From Leucosporidium creatinivorum (taxonomy: Eukaryota; Basidiomycota; Microbotryomycetes; Leucosporidiales; Leucosporidiaceae): a stretch of DNA of 64,000 nucleotides. The notes under the pieces were generated by a model. It did no database searches. It was not told where the DNA came from and saw only the letters and a program-made list of their open reading frames with translations. The stretch spans positions 1-64,000 of the forward strand of contig BCKL01000015.1 of the NCBI GenBank assembly GCA_001600635.1. Direction: 5' to 3'. The translations under genes and the position numbers were made by a program. Shown one piece after another: positions 54,446-64,000 of this stretch (positions are counted from its first letter, which is position 1; the number at the start of each line of letters is the position of its first letter).

Positions 54446-55783
54446 GGCGGGGGATGGGAGCTGTAGGAGGGCAGAGGGTCAGCTGCTGAGGCGCTGCGCC
54501 GAAGTTGGAGATGCGGGAGGTCATCTACGCCTAGAAGACACCGAGCTCGACTGCCACCGCCCGAACAACGTAGGCGAACACCGAGATGATGTTGCAGCTC
54601 CGGCACGGGGAGCACCTTCAACGAAGGCCGCCTGCGAGAAAGCGAGACCCAATCATCTACACCAAGCTGAGCAGCGCAGCGCTCTCAAGAGCACCTCGCC
54701 CACCTCAGCGCGTCGAAGAGCAAGTCCCGCTCCGCGTGCACAGCTGGACGATTGCTGGCGCTGGCAAGAGCTCCACGACAGCAACGGTTCCAATGCCTCC
54801 TCGAAGCACCAGCAGCCTCACAGCGAGCTTTGACCGACGCCGACTCCACCCAGAGCAGCGGGGCGACAACACTGAAGCGCGAGCTCTCGAACAAGAAGAA
54901 CGAGAAGCCCGCCCGTACCGAGCTACAGCCCAGCCCAGACAGCACGTCCGTCCGGTGAAGCTGCCCGCACTCCTTTTACTGCCCTACATCCCCCTCGAAA
55001 CGAGATCACAGCGCGCGGTTCCAGCCTCTCAGCTGTCTTGGGCTCGTTTGACCGTTCTACAGCCTAGCCAGTCTGTGTAGCAGAGCAGTACTCACGAGAC
55101 GAGCTCCTGTAACCTGATGTAGTGTGCTCTAGTCCTGTGGAGTCGATGCGAGGTGCCGGAAAGCGAGAAGCGAGGAGCGTGTCGAGCGTGGCGCAGTGGG
55201 GATGCTGTAGCTGAGTAGGGTGCGCTGGAAGGGGAAGGGGAAATGTAGCTGAGTATATCTGTACCCTGATAGTAAGTAGTGTCGACGAGAGAGCAGAGAC
55301 GAGTGAATGGACGGAGGGCAACCCTTTGGACTTCGCAACGGCGAGCCTCGAACCTCTCTTCGGCGCCGATCCTCTGAGGGGGCTGCTTTGGTACAGCAGG
55401 AGGCCAGAGATAGCACTAGCTGGATTCAGTAGCTGACAGTTTTGCTTCTCGTGCTCCGTTGACATCTGTAGCCTATTCACTCTCAGACTGGACCCCTCGG
55501 CGCCGAGCTCCTTTTCCGAGCATCTCCCCTGCGAACTCGTCTAGGAGCTTTTATTCGGGTTCTAGAGCACTACAGATGCCCGTCTGCTTCGCTGCTGCTC
55601 TGCCAAGCTGTTCTGTAACAGCTCGACCCCGCCCTCTGCTGAGCGAAGGCGTGATGTCGAAGACGCTCCATCATTCGCTGCTTGCTCTCCCTCCCACATC
55701 GCTCATTCAGTTACAACTTCGTCTCTGCTCCTTCTCCACCTAATACACACTACTACTACTACTACTACTGCTACCTACAACCA
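54446..55783. other. Long intergenic region with no recognised gene
   Basis: About 1.3 kb between the divergently transcribed ArfGEF (-) and APS kinase (+). Open frames at 54586-55080 (+) and 55064-55480 (-) have no domain and are offset on both strands, typical of non-coding GC-rich sequence. A TAC trinucleotide run lies at about 55750-55769, just before the APS kinase ATG. Confidence 0.55.
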
Positions 55784-56803
55784 ATGTCCGCCTCCGACTC
55801 GCACACGTTGACTGGCCCTAATGGCGAGACTCAAGTCGTCTCGCAGAACATTGTCTTCCACGAGGGAGTCACCCAACAGCAGCGCGAGTTGCTCGTAGGT
55901 CAAAAAGGTGTCACCGTTTGGTTCACTGGCCTCTCTGGTACGCTCTCCCTTTCCCCCTGCTCTTTCTCGCTGGAGCTGAGCTGATCTGGCGTTAACGCTG
56001 CTGCACCAGGATCCGGCAAGTCGACTCTGGCCTGCGCTCTCGAGCTCGAGCTATTGGAGAAGGGCAAGCGCGCCTTCCGCCTCGATGGCGATAACGTCCG
56101 CTTCGGCTTGAACAAGGATTTGGGCTTCTCGCCGAAGGACCGCGAGGAGAACATTCGTCGTGTGGGCGAGGTCAGTCCTCCCCTTCTTCTTTGCCACCCC
56201 TACCGTTTGCTGACTGTAGTCGAGTCATGTGAACAGGTCGCCAAACTCGTAGCCTCCTCCGCTACGACCACTCTCACCGCCTTCATCTCCCCTTACCTGG
56301 CGGACCGTCAACTCGCCCGTACCATCCACGAGGAGAGCAAGATCCCCTTTGTGGAGGTGTATGTTGATGCTCCTTTGGAGGAGGTCGAGAAGCGCGACCC
56401 CAAGGGATTGTACAAGAAGGCCAGGGCGGGGATTATCAAGGGTGAGCCTGTGCTGAGGAGGCGCGCCGAGGGTGGCTGTGAGATGGCCCGAGTGCTGATC
56501 TATCTTTTCTCCTATCCTATCCTCTCTCCTCCCTTCTCCCTGCCTTTCTCGCCCGTCACCCTCCCTCTCTTCCCCCCTCCCCATCTCATGCTCGGCCCTC
56601 CTTCCTCTCCTCTCCCCTCTCCCCTCTCGCTCCCTCCCTCTGTCTTGGATTCCCCTCCCTCGCCCACACCAGAGTTCACCGGCATCTCCGCTCCCTACGA
56701 GGCCCCCACCGCCCCCGAGCTACACATCAAGACGGCCGAAACCGACATTCTCGGCGGCGTCAAGCAGATTGTCGCTTACTTGGAGGAGAACAAGCTCATC
56801 TAA
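55784..56803 (+). CDS. MET14: Adenylylsulfate (APS) kinase
   Basis: ATG at 55784 ([20 protein letters not shown]), TAA at 56801-56803. Four exons give about 200 residues, the normal APS kinase length. Motifs: [15 protein letters not shown]-loop [15 protein letters not shown] (split by an intron within the loop); [85 protein letters not shown]; and a C-terminal [18 protein letters not shown]. It phosphorylates APS to PAPS in cytosolic sulfate assimilation. The third intron (about 56440-56671) is the longest and extremely CT-rich. Confidence 0.96.
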
Positions 56804-57226
56804 GCTTAAGGATGAACACCAAGGGAAATATAGAAGATTAGACCCATTGCATGCTGTCTCGCCGTAGAGCGTAGAGCCTCGCGTGGCGAGAAGAGGGGAG
56901 GTGAGAGAGCGGTGATGGCGAGCTTGCTCGGCGATGCTTTCCCCTGCCCCTTCCGACCCTCTCTCTCTCTCTCTCTCTCTGCTCCTTCGGAATAATGAAC
57001 AAAGTTTGACGTCCCTTGCATTTAGTGCGCAATGCACGCTCGACGAGAATTAGGGTAACTACAGAGAGACACGGAGCCCTAAAACGAGTGATTGAAACCT
57101 GCGCGCGAAAGCAAACCGAAACCTCCCCCCTCCCATCTCTCATCTCCTTGCCCTCCCCTACTGCCTCTCCGCTTCCCACCGAGTAGCGAACCAGTCGCGT
57201 ACTCGCGAGATCGAGGTCGGCACGAA
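56804..57226. other. Convergent 3' intergenic region
   Basis: 423 bp between the ends of APS kinase (+) and G-alpha 1 (-). It holds a CT dinucleotide run (about 56959-56980). No gene. Confidence 0.5.
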
Positions 57227-59416
57227 CTATAGCAGCCCGACTTCGTTGAGGAGGGAGTTGAGAACCTGTCGTCGTCGGGGAGGGGAGGGGAGGGGACGAG
57301 CAGCGGGGAGGGGAGGGGAGGGCGAGGATAGTGAGCGAGGGAGGGAGGGAGCGACACGAGAGTTGATACAGTACGAGAGAGCTCACAGTGTCCAGCACAG
57401 CGGCCATGACGACTTTGACCTGATCGGTATCTGCTCGGCGTCTCCTCCTTGGTCAGCCTTCCCTCTCTCCCCTGCCCCCCTCCCTCCCCATCGCGGACTC
57501 ACCAGTTGCACACGAAAAATGACAATAAAGCTGCCTCCCCCTTCCCGCTCCCCCACCAGCGACACTCTGCTTGTCCAACGAAACGAAAGTCTTCTTGAGG
57601 AACCGTTTCGCTTCGTCTACATTGCCATCCAGCTCGGTAGGGAAGGCGGGGAAGTAGGAGGAGAGGGGCGAGGTGCCGGATTGGAGTTTGAGGAGGAAGA
57701 GATCGGTTTTGTTGAGGCTTCGTAGGGGAAGGGGGATTAGGGAGTGGAGAAGGAGCGGTCAGCGATTCAAGCTCGGCGAGCACTGAGGTGCTGAGCATTC
57801 TTCGATGAGCAGGGGAAAGTCACGACCTACAGAAGTACGAACGCACTCTTCTCGAACCACCTCGAACTGGCGATCGACTCGAAGAGCTGCTCAAGTCACA
57901 AGCCGGGTCAGCTTCGGCGATCGGCTCTTACCTCGTCTAGCGACTCACCATCAGCGCCTCGGACATGCGGTTGACGCTCTCGTCCTCCCAGAGGTTTTGA
58001 TCGTACTCGTTGATGGCCGCGACGAAGCTGTGAGCGAGATGGAGACGTGAGCTGGCGAGCGGGGAAAAGGTCACAGGGGGCGGGAGGTGAACGAACATGA
58101 GGACTTGAACGTTCTCGAAGCACTGGGAGGACAGAGCAAGGTCAGCAGAGCTTACACAGAAAGGCTTGTCAGCTTGATACTCACATGGATCCTGCATGTC
58201 AAAGAATCAGCGATCAGCTTCCACTTCCACCCTCGGCGCTCGACGCTCTCGCCCGCAGCTCGACTCACCACTTTTTCCTCTCACTCCTCTGTCCTCCCAC
58301 ATCAAACACACGCACCGTATACTGCTTGACCATGAAGACCTCCTCGCTGATCCCCGTGCTCCGTACACGAGTGCGCAGGATGTCCTGATCGGTCGGGACG
58401 TAGGAGGGAGCGCCGATTCGGGTGATGTTGTCGAAGAAGCTGTGTTCAGGCGGGTGAGTGGTCGGTCAGCTGAAGAGGGGTGTGTGTGAGATGAAGTAGG
58501 GGCGACTCACTACTGCGCCGAGTCATTCAACTGGAAGCTCGCCGCTCGTTCAACGACCTTCTTGCACCCCTCCTCCCTCCAAAGCCTCTCAATCGCCTCC
58601 ACGCACTGCCTATCCATCCTATCCTCCCTCTCATTGTGCAGGTCCTCAGGATCCAGCTTGAGGAGGTAGTCGGCGTCGGCGAACCGGTCCTTCGGGAGAG
58701 GGATGGCGAGGAGGTCAAAACCCTTGATCACGGCGGCCATGGATTGGAGGGCGTTGGCGAAGACGACTTCGCGGTAGCTGAGGCGTTCGGAGGGGGTGTA
58801 GGGAGCGTCGGTCTTGTAGCTGTTTCAGAGGGGAGAGGCGCGAGGGTCAGCAGTCGAAACCGGGCTCGCCGCGGCCGAGCAGTTAAAATCGGGCGGAGGA
58901 CTCACATCAATCGCATTTGCTGTTGTGCGAATAGGCGAGAGGATCAGCTTGTATCCTCTGCAAGCTCCCCCTACTCAGTCACAGCTACTCACCTTCAGCA
59001 GGGTCGATTTCCCCGATTCACCGGCGCCGAGCAACAAGAGCTTCACGGTGGTCCTGTAAACCATCAGGAGCGGTAAAGAGCGTCAGCGAGTATCCTCATT
59101 CCTCTTTGTAGCCCGTCACATCGACTCAAGTCCCCGCGGCCTGACGGCACGTCAGCTGAGCTCCCTCTCGCGCGCCTCGACTGCTCGGCTCCCTCCCGCT
59201 GTTGTACAGCTTCAGCTAGCTGCCCTACCACCCTAAACCCTGCTCCTTACACACTCGAAGCTCCCACCAACACGCCAAGTCACGAAACACGCACCTCATC
59301 AACTCCTTGTCCTTCCTCAACTGGGCGTCAATCTCCCTATTCGCCTTCCTCCTCTCCTCTGCCCCTGCACCACTCTCACCGCCCGCTGCTGTAGGAGTAC
59401 TCTGTGCACAGCCCAT
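57227..59416 (-). CDS. Heterotrimeric G-protein alpha subunit 1
   Basis: ATG at 59416 gives [10 protein letters not shown], an N-myristoylation (Gly2) and palmitoylation (Cys3) signal. G motifs: P-loop [15 protein letters not shown]; switch [16 protein letters not shown]; switch [30 protein letters not shown]; and [12 protein letters not shown]. The helical domain (58.5-58.8 kb) includes [13 protein letters not shown]. The C-terminus reads [11 protein letters not shown] with stop at 57227-57229. Serine occupies the position of the Mg2+-binding threonine in switch I (RVRSTG versus the usual RVKTTG). About ten exons. Known role: signalling downstream of seven-helix receptors at the plasma membrane (pheromone, nutrient or cAMP pathways). 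Which fungal class (GPA1/2/3) is not decided by eye. Confidence 0.93.
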
Positions 59417-60055
59417 GTTTCGTCCAATCGAGTCGAGATGTTTGGCGTGGCGGGAAAAGAGCGCGGTTCCGGTCCCGGCGGAAAGTTGGGCGGTGGACAA
59501 GGGAGAGTGAGGTCTGTGCGCCGATGGAAAGAAGGTGAGTAAAAGTTGAGCGATACATGCTTCAGAATGGGTGTCAAGAACAATGCGAACGTTCTGTACC
59601 GTCAGCAGCTACGTGCAAGGACTACAGAGCGCGAGAGAGACCATCGCCGAGCTCAGGCGTTTCGGTCAGGGTGCGAAGCGCCTGAGCGCTCGGTTGTTCC
59701 CTGCGCGCTTGCAAGATGAGCGAGTGCTGACCGTGGGGTACATCTCGCCATCAGCTCGGCCTCATCGCGAGCTGTAGCGCGAAGTCTTCCCATCCTTTTC
59801 GCCTTGGCCGAGCACCAAATTCAACCATATAAACCTAAGGTGGCAGATTACAAGCGAGCAAGAAGCGAGGGAAAAGAAATAAAGAGAGTGAGCCGATATG
59901 AGGAGGGAGAGATAAGCATGACATGGCTAAGCCTAAGCGTCGGCAGACTAAGCCGATGAAGGAGGGACGGGGAAGGGAGAGGACTTTGGCGCCTAAATAG
60001 TGGCGGATGCATAGTGTGAGAGAGAACCCAAGACGGAAGTGTGTGGTTTGCGAGC
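59417..60055. other. Intergenic region between the two G-alpha genes
   Basis: 639 bp containing the promoter of G-alpha 1 and the 3' UTR of G-alpha 2. No gene. Short GCCTAA/CCTAAG repetitions occur near 59930-60000. Confidence 0.5.
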
Positions 60056-61989
60056 TTAGAGCATGCCCTGCAGTGAGAAGGAGGGGTCAGCGACATACTC
60101 GGCGCCCGTTTCTCGGCGCAGGCACAACTCACCAACTCCTCGATCGAAGCAGCCATGATGCTCTGTTCCACGGCGTTGAAAACGACCTTGAGCTGCTCAG
60201 TATCAGTGGCGCCTGTAGTCGCGCAAGACGGGTCAGCCACGGCTCATCTCGGCGTCGATCCACCGCAAACGAGCTCCACCTCGACCACGCGACACTTCGA
60301 GCAACTCACAAGTAAAGTGCACATGCAAAGGCCTAGCCTCGTGATTCCTGTACAGCGGCGTGAACTTGCTCTGCATGTACGCCGAGGCCGTCGCGTAATC
60401 GCTCGCGCCCTCAAAATCCGAGTAGTACTCGTAGATGGGCGAGGTGATGAGTTTTGCCTTGAACAGATCCGTCTTGTTGAGGAAGAGGATGACCGAGGAT
60501 TGGGCGAACCAGCTGTTTCGACGAGGGAGAGCACGGGAGTCAGCTTTGGCCGAGGAGGGGCAGGAAATAGGGAGAGTCGAACACACCGAGAGTTGGAGAT
60601 GCTCTCAAAGAGACCGGCGGCCTCGTTCATGCGGTTGATATCCGAGTCCTCGTACAGGGTTTGGTCGTACTCGGAGATGGCGACGAGGAAGATGAGGACG
60701 TTGACGTTCTCGAAGCAGTGAATCCTGTGGGTCGTGTCATCAGCTCTGCAATATAGACAGCGAGATCGCATATAAGTACTCACCACTTCTTGCGCTCACT
60801 GCGCTGTCCTCCGACGTCGAACACAACGTATTGCAGCTGTTCGGCGCAAGTGAGGTCAGCTCTGGCTCTCCTCGGGCTCGGAAGTATCATCACAAGCTCA
60901 CCAATCCAACCTGGAACCGCTCCTCGGTCAATCCAGTAGTCTTGACACGCGAGCGGAGGATGTCCTGGTCGGTCGGGACATAGTCGTGGGCGCCTATCCG
61001 TGCCGCTGCGTCGAAGTAGCTGTTGGTGAGACGCACGCAATGCAAAACCGATCATCAGCTCTGTGTCCTACCCACCACCTCCACGCCGACGTGAAGATCG
61101 TCCTCTCTGCGCCAGAAACTCACTAGCTAGCCGAATCGTTGAGCTGGAACTCCCTCGACTTGGTGACGCAAGCCTTGGTAGTCGGCTCCGCCCAAAGAGC
61201 GATGAGCGCCTGGGTAACGAGGCGGTCGAGCATGGGCGGGCAAGGGTCGTGAGCCGAGACGCGGATAGACATAATGTAGGCCGCCTTGTCGCGGAGATGA
61301 GGGGCGAGGGGCATGTTGAGGTCGTGCAGAGCTTCAATGACGACTTGCATCGATTGGATCTGGATCGTCAGAGGAGCAGAGTCAGCCAACTGAGCGCGAA
61401 AGACGAGCGACGACCCAAGTGTGGGTCGCAGCTCAGCTCGGAGGGGTGAGCTCACCAAGTTGGCGTAGACGATCTCGCGGTAGCCGTCGCGCTCCTCGTC
61501 GGTGTATCCTCCTACATGATGCAGGCGCATCTGCTTGAGAATAGTCGACTGTAGGCCAAGTGGACAGCGGGTCAGCTCTCTAAACCTTATAAGCGGGAGG
61601 GCGGCGAAAACGCACCTTGCCCGACTCTCCCGTACCGAGCAGCAGGAGCTTGACGGCTCGCCTGTAGTGTAGTGTAAGATGTAGATGGTCAGCTAGCTAA
61701 TCCCGATGCTCCGCGGGGATTGGAGAGCGCTCGGAGATGGGGGTGGTGGTAGATCCCCCTCGCCCCCCTCCTCGTGGTTCATCTAATCTTGATGATCCCA
61801 GCTGCCTACAGAACCGTCTGCAGCGATCTGCTAAGCCTGTAACCTGCTCCGCTGCGCCGTAGCACTTCCAAGACCACCCCAGCGAGGACGATCAACGCAC
61901 CTAGCGACGACCTTCTCCTCCTCCTGCTTGCGCTCCTTGACGGCAGTCTGGTAATCGGCCTCTGCGGCCTTTGATCCACCGCAACCCAT
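60056..61989 (-). CDS. Heterotrimeric G-protein alpha subunit 2
   Basis: ATG at 61989 ([14 protein letters not shown], myristoylation/palmitoylation signal), TAA at 60056-60058. Motifs: [19 protein letters not shown]; helical domain [40 protein letters not shown]; switch [16 protein letters not shown]; switch [49 protein letters not shown]; and C-terminus SIEELGML. All catalytic residues are canonical (Arg in switch I, Thr for Mg2+, Gln in GGQ). It lacks an extended insert and is about 355 residues. It sits directly upstream of G-alpha 1 on the same strand; the two share the core motifs but differ clearly in the helical domain, so they are old paralogues rather than a recent duplicate. Confidence 0.94.
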
Positions 61990-63337
61990 CTGTAGTAGTG
62001 TGTAGTGCTAAAGAGCTTTTAACGAGCGTCGGTAGTCGAGAGAGAGTAGCTGGCGAGAGCTGAGAGAGAGAGGGTCGACGAGAGGCTGGAGGGTGGTGGT
62101 GGCGCAGCTGGGATTGGAGAGGTGCAGAAGTGCTGTACGAGCTGGCTGGCGGAGGGAGCTGATGCTGTAGCGGTGTCCTCAGAGGCGACGAGCTACGAAG
62201 ACGACGAGGAGCGAGCGAGGAGGAGGAAGGAGGAAGAGAGAAGGCGGGGCAGGCGTTTCGAAGGCAAGGGAGAGGGCGAGAAACGGCGCTAAGAAGGGGC
62301 GGCAATAGGTGGTTCTGAGGGTGCAGTTGAACTCTGTAGGTCAACAGCAACAGCTCTCGTATCAGCGCTCGTTCACCTGGCAGCTGGTTCGACCTCTCCC
62401 TCCTCCAAAGGCCGAGAGCGAGCAAGCTGCGCCGATTCCAACTCACCGACCGAGATGTGATATTCCGGTGCTGTAAAGTGGTGCAGAGAGGCTCGGGGGT
62501 TGGGAATCGAAGAACACAGGTGAAGAGGAGAAGAGCAACCGAGCGAAAGACAAGGCTTGCGCAGTTCGACCCGTCGCCGCCGGAGGGGGAGGGTTCCAAC
62601 CCAGGCTTCGACTGAGTCTCGACTCTCGAGCAGGGGAATTCGACTCGCTGATGCGAAGGACCACAATCGCAGGGTACCTATCTTCAGCGCTGATCTCGTA
62701 CAGAAGCTGCCTGTCCAACGTCGCCCCCTCTCTGACCGAGCATCGGGGGATAGCAAAAGAAGCGCCGAGCAGACCAATCGCCACTTTCCCGACCTCAGCT
62801 CGGCTTTCTCGGATAGCGAAACTCAGCTACTACTATTCTGCAAAACTCCCACTGCCGCACCGAGCAGCTCCGATGCTCAGAAGCAGCCTGATCCTCCCCG
62901 CCGAGCACGTTTCCTTCCCTTCTTCCGTTCCTCAGCAGCTGCCCGCTCCCTTCCATCAAATGCCCTACTCACCTACATCTCCAAACACCTGACAAGCAGC
63001 AGCGTGACCTCAAAACCTCATCCTCCCCCTCACCTCCCGCTTCGGGCCAAACCGACAACCCCAGAGGCTCTCGGTTCCTCGCTCGCTCGCCATTTGCAGA
63101 AGACTCTCCTTCTCCTCGTCGTCGAAGCCGAGCAAATCGCCGCTCGCTGGCAAGCTGGGCGCCCAGTCTTTGAGTACGGGTGGCAAACGCTTGGGATTGC
63201 GAGATGGGTGGTACAAAGTCGGCTGCCGAAGGACCGAGCGAGAGAGGGAGGGGAGGCAGGAAAAGGAGGCGTCAGTTTTGCTCGTCTCGGGATCAGTGAA
63301 GGTTACTGGCGCTCACCTATAATCGAGGAAGGATCGT
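61990..63337. other. Intergenic region with a possible unknown gene
   Basis: Contains the CT/GA-rich leader of G-alpha 2 (to about 62.6 kb) and an open plus-strand frame (62557-63501, listed separately). No RNA gene or mobile element is seen. Confidence 0.45.
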
Positions 63338-63501
63338 CTACTTCTTGCCCTTCTTTGCGCTCTTCTGAGGTCCACTGCAGAACAAGAGAGCGAGGGAGAG
63401 GTCAGCTCAGCTCGGCGCCGCTCCAGCCTCCAAATCAACCCGGGGCACGCAGACTCACACAATATCCCTCTTCCCCAGCGCCGTCCCAGGGCTCTGGGTA
63501 G
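62557..63501 (+). CDS. Long unidentified ORF (doubtful)
   Basis: An uninterrupted 314-codon frame. Its middle part (residues ~90-230, including NALLTYISKHLTSSSV, LARHLQKTLLLLVVEAEQIA and WQTLGIARWVVQSRL) has a more protein-like composition than most shadow frames here. It overlaps the 3' half of bL31m on the opposite strand, lacks a clear family, and the first 80 codons are Arg/Ser-rich like 5' leader sequence. If real, the gene probably ends or is spliced before 63300. Confidence 0.25.
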   Translation: MRSSTRRRRRGRVPTQASTESRLSSRGIRLADAKDHNRRVPIFSADLVQKLPVQRRPLSDRASGDSKRSAEQTNRHFPDLSSAFSDSETQLLLFCKTPTAAPSSSDAQKQPDPPRRARFLPFFRSSAAARSLPSNALLTYISKHLTSSSVTSKPHPPPHLPLRAKPTTPEALGSSLARHLQKTLLLLVVEAEQIAARWQAGRPVFEYGWQTLGIARWVVQSRLPKDRAREGGEAGKGGVSFARLGISEGYWRSPIIEEGSSTSCPSLRSSEVHCRTRERGRGQLSSAPLQPPNQPGARRLTQYPSSPAPSQGSG

Positions 63502-63772
63502 TAACTCCCTCCAAAAAGCTCAAATCGCTCTCCACGCCAAACTGTCCCTCCTTCCCCTTCGTCCCCTCTCCCTCGACCGGCGCGCCCCCAAACCTGCTCG
63601 CAAACCTCGCCAATCGCCCCGACTCGTCCTTCTCGACCTGGCGAGAGCCTTTAGCGTCTGCTGCTGGCGGGTTCCACAGCTTGTGGTTTGTGGGAGAGTT
63701 GGTGAGGGGGATTAAAGGGCGAGGGGCGGTCGTGTAGATGAGCTGGTGAGAGCCCGAGAGGGTGGTGGCGGG
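63338..63772 (-). CDS. Mitochondrial ribosomal protein bL31m (yeast Mrpl36-like), 5' end missing
   Basis: Two exons: about 63459-63772 and 63338-63374 (TAG), joined ...GKRDIV to GPQKSAKKGKK. The block TTLSGSHQLIY...PTNHKLWNP followed by ESGRLARFASRFGG parallels yeast Mrpl36 (ELSDGS...NNPLWNP...LDRFNKRY), and the end is likewise Lys-rich. Known role: component of the mitochondrial large ribosomal subunit. The exon begins at an acceptor-like CCACACAG, so the start codon and targeting sequence lie in an upstream exon I could not place; it may be beyond the window. Confidence 0.6.
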
Positions 63773-64000
63773 CTGTGTGGAGGCGAGGGTGGTCAGTTGA
63801 CAACTCTTTGCGATGGATTCGGTGCTGTAGGCGGTCAGGCCAGGACGTTCGAGCAAGCTTTATCGAGCGAGTTCGTCTTCTCGGCGAAGACTGGCAGGCC
63901 TCGAAGCTACGAAGAGCCGGCTCCTGTGCATAGAGCTCGAAAGGACAGAGGTATATTACGGCCACTCCTCCGTCATGGCAGAGCACAGCACCCCTTCTGG
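63773..64000. other. Window edge, upstream part of the bL31m gene
   Basis: 228 bp that should contain the intron and possibly the 5' exon of the bL31m gene. No start codon can be chosen with confidence. Confidence 0.35.

Noticed and set aside
54586-55080. 164-codon plus-strand frame upstream of APS kinase
   Set aside because: Charged low-complexity translation with no family and no conserved start context; overlapping frames on both strands.

Overview
The window is a chromosome end. Its first ~45 bases, and a degenerate patch to about base 90, are CCCTAA-type telomeric repeats. After that the sequence reads inward through a GC-rich, intron-dense fungal chromosome arm. Introns are mostly 50-120 nt, start GTGAGC/GTGAGT, carry a GCTGAC or GCTGAT branch-like motif and end in CAG. 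Together with Zn(II)2Cys6 regulators, two fungal-type G-alpha genes and a YPK9-like ATPase this suggests a basidiomycete yeast, possibly Pucciniomycotina/Microbotryomycetes; the taxon is inferred from style, not proven. All gene models here are hand-spliced.

Layout. 0-2.2 kb: telomere, non-genic subtelomere and a small secreted cysteine-containing protein (+). 2.5-8.3 kb: P5B cation ATPase (YPK9/ATP13A2 type, -). 9.7-10.7 kb: an orphan gene (copy A, -). 11.1-14.2 kb: purine nucleoside phosphorylase (-), carrying a 1.49-kb intron. 14.5-22.3 kb: two tandem Zn2Cys6 transcription factors (+). 22.6-25.3 kb: annexin (-). 25.5-27.2 kb: degenerate dispersed repeat R1, then a 77-nt poly-C run. 27.5-30.6 kb: a divergent pair of mitochondrial-protein genes (a small membrane protein -, sideroflexin +). 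30.9-34.6 kb: questin-oxidase-like protein (+). 35.0-36.0 kb: the second copy (B, +) of the orphan gene. 36.5-39.2 kb: a damaged MFS transporter (-). 39.5-42.6 kb: PP5-type phosphatase (+). 43.0-45.2 kb: secreted, probably GPI-anchored GH26-like protein (+). 45.5-47.2 kb: three small mitochondrial-protein genes including Mia40 (-). 47.5-49 kb: repeat R2. 49.4-54.4 kb: PH-Sec7 ArfGEF (-). 55.8-56.8 kb: APS kinase (+). 57.2-62.0 kb: two tandem G-alpha subunits (-). 63.3-63.8 kb: mitochondrial ribosomal protein bL31m (-), with its 5' exon not found.

The most unusual feature is the pair of nearly identical orphan genes (A and B) in inverted orientation. They bracket about 23.7 kb and point outward. 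Exon 1 and the intron are essentially identical between the copies, while the 3' end and flanks have diverged, which fits ectopic gene conversion. Other notable points are the oversized PNP intron, a perfect 15-bp hairpin at 9.2 kb, a Sec7 domain lacking glutamate at the usual catalytic position, and two adjacent G-alpha genes, one with serine at the Mg-binding threonine site. I saw no tRNA or rRNA genes, CRISPR arrays, or recognisable transposase, reverse transcriptase or capsid genes.
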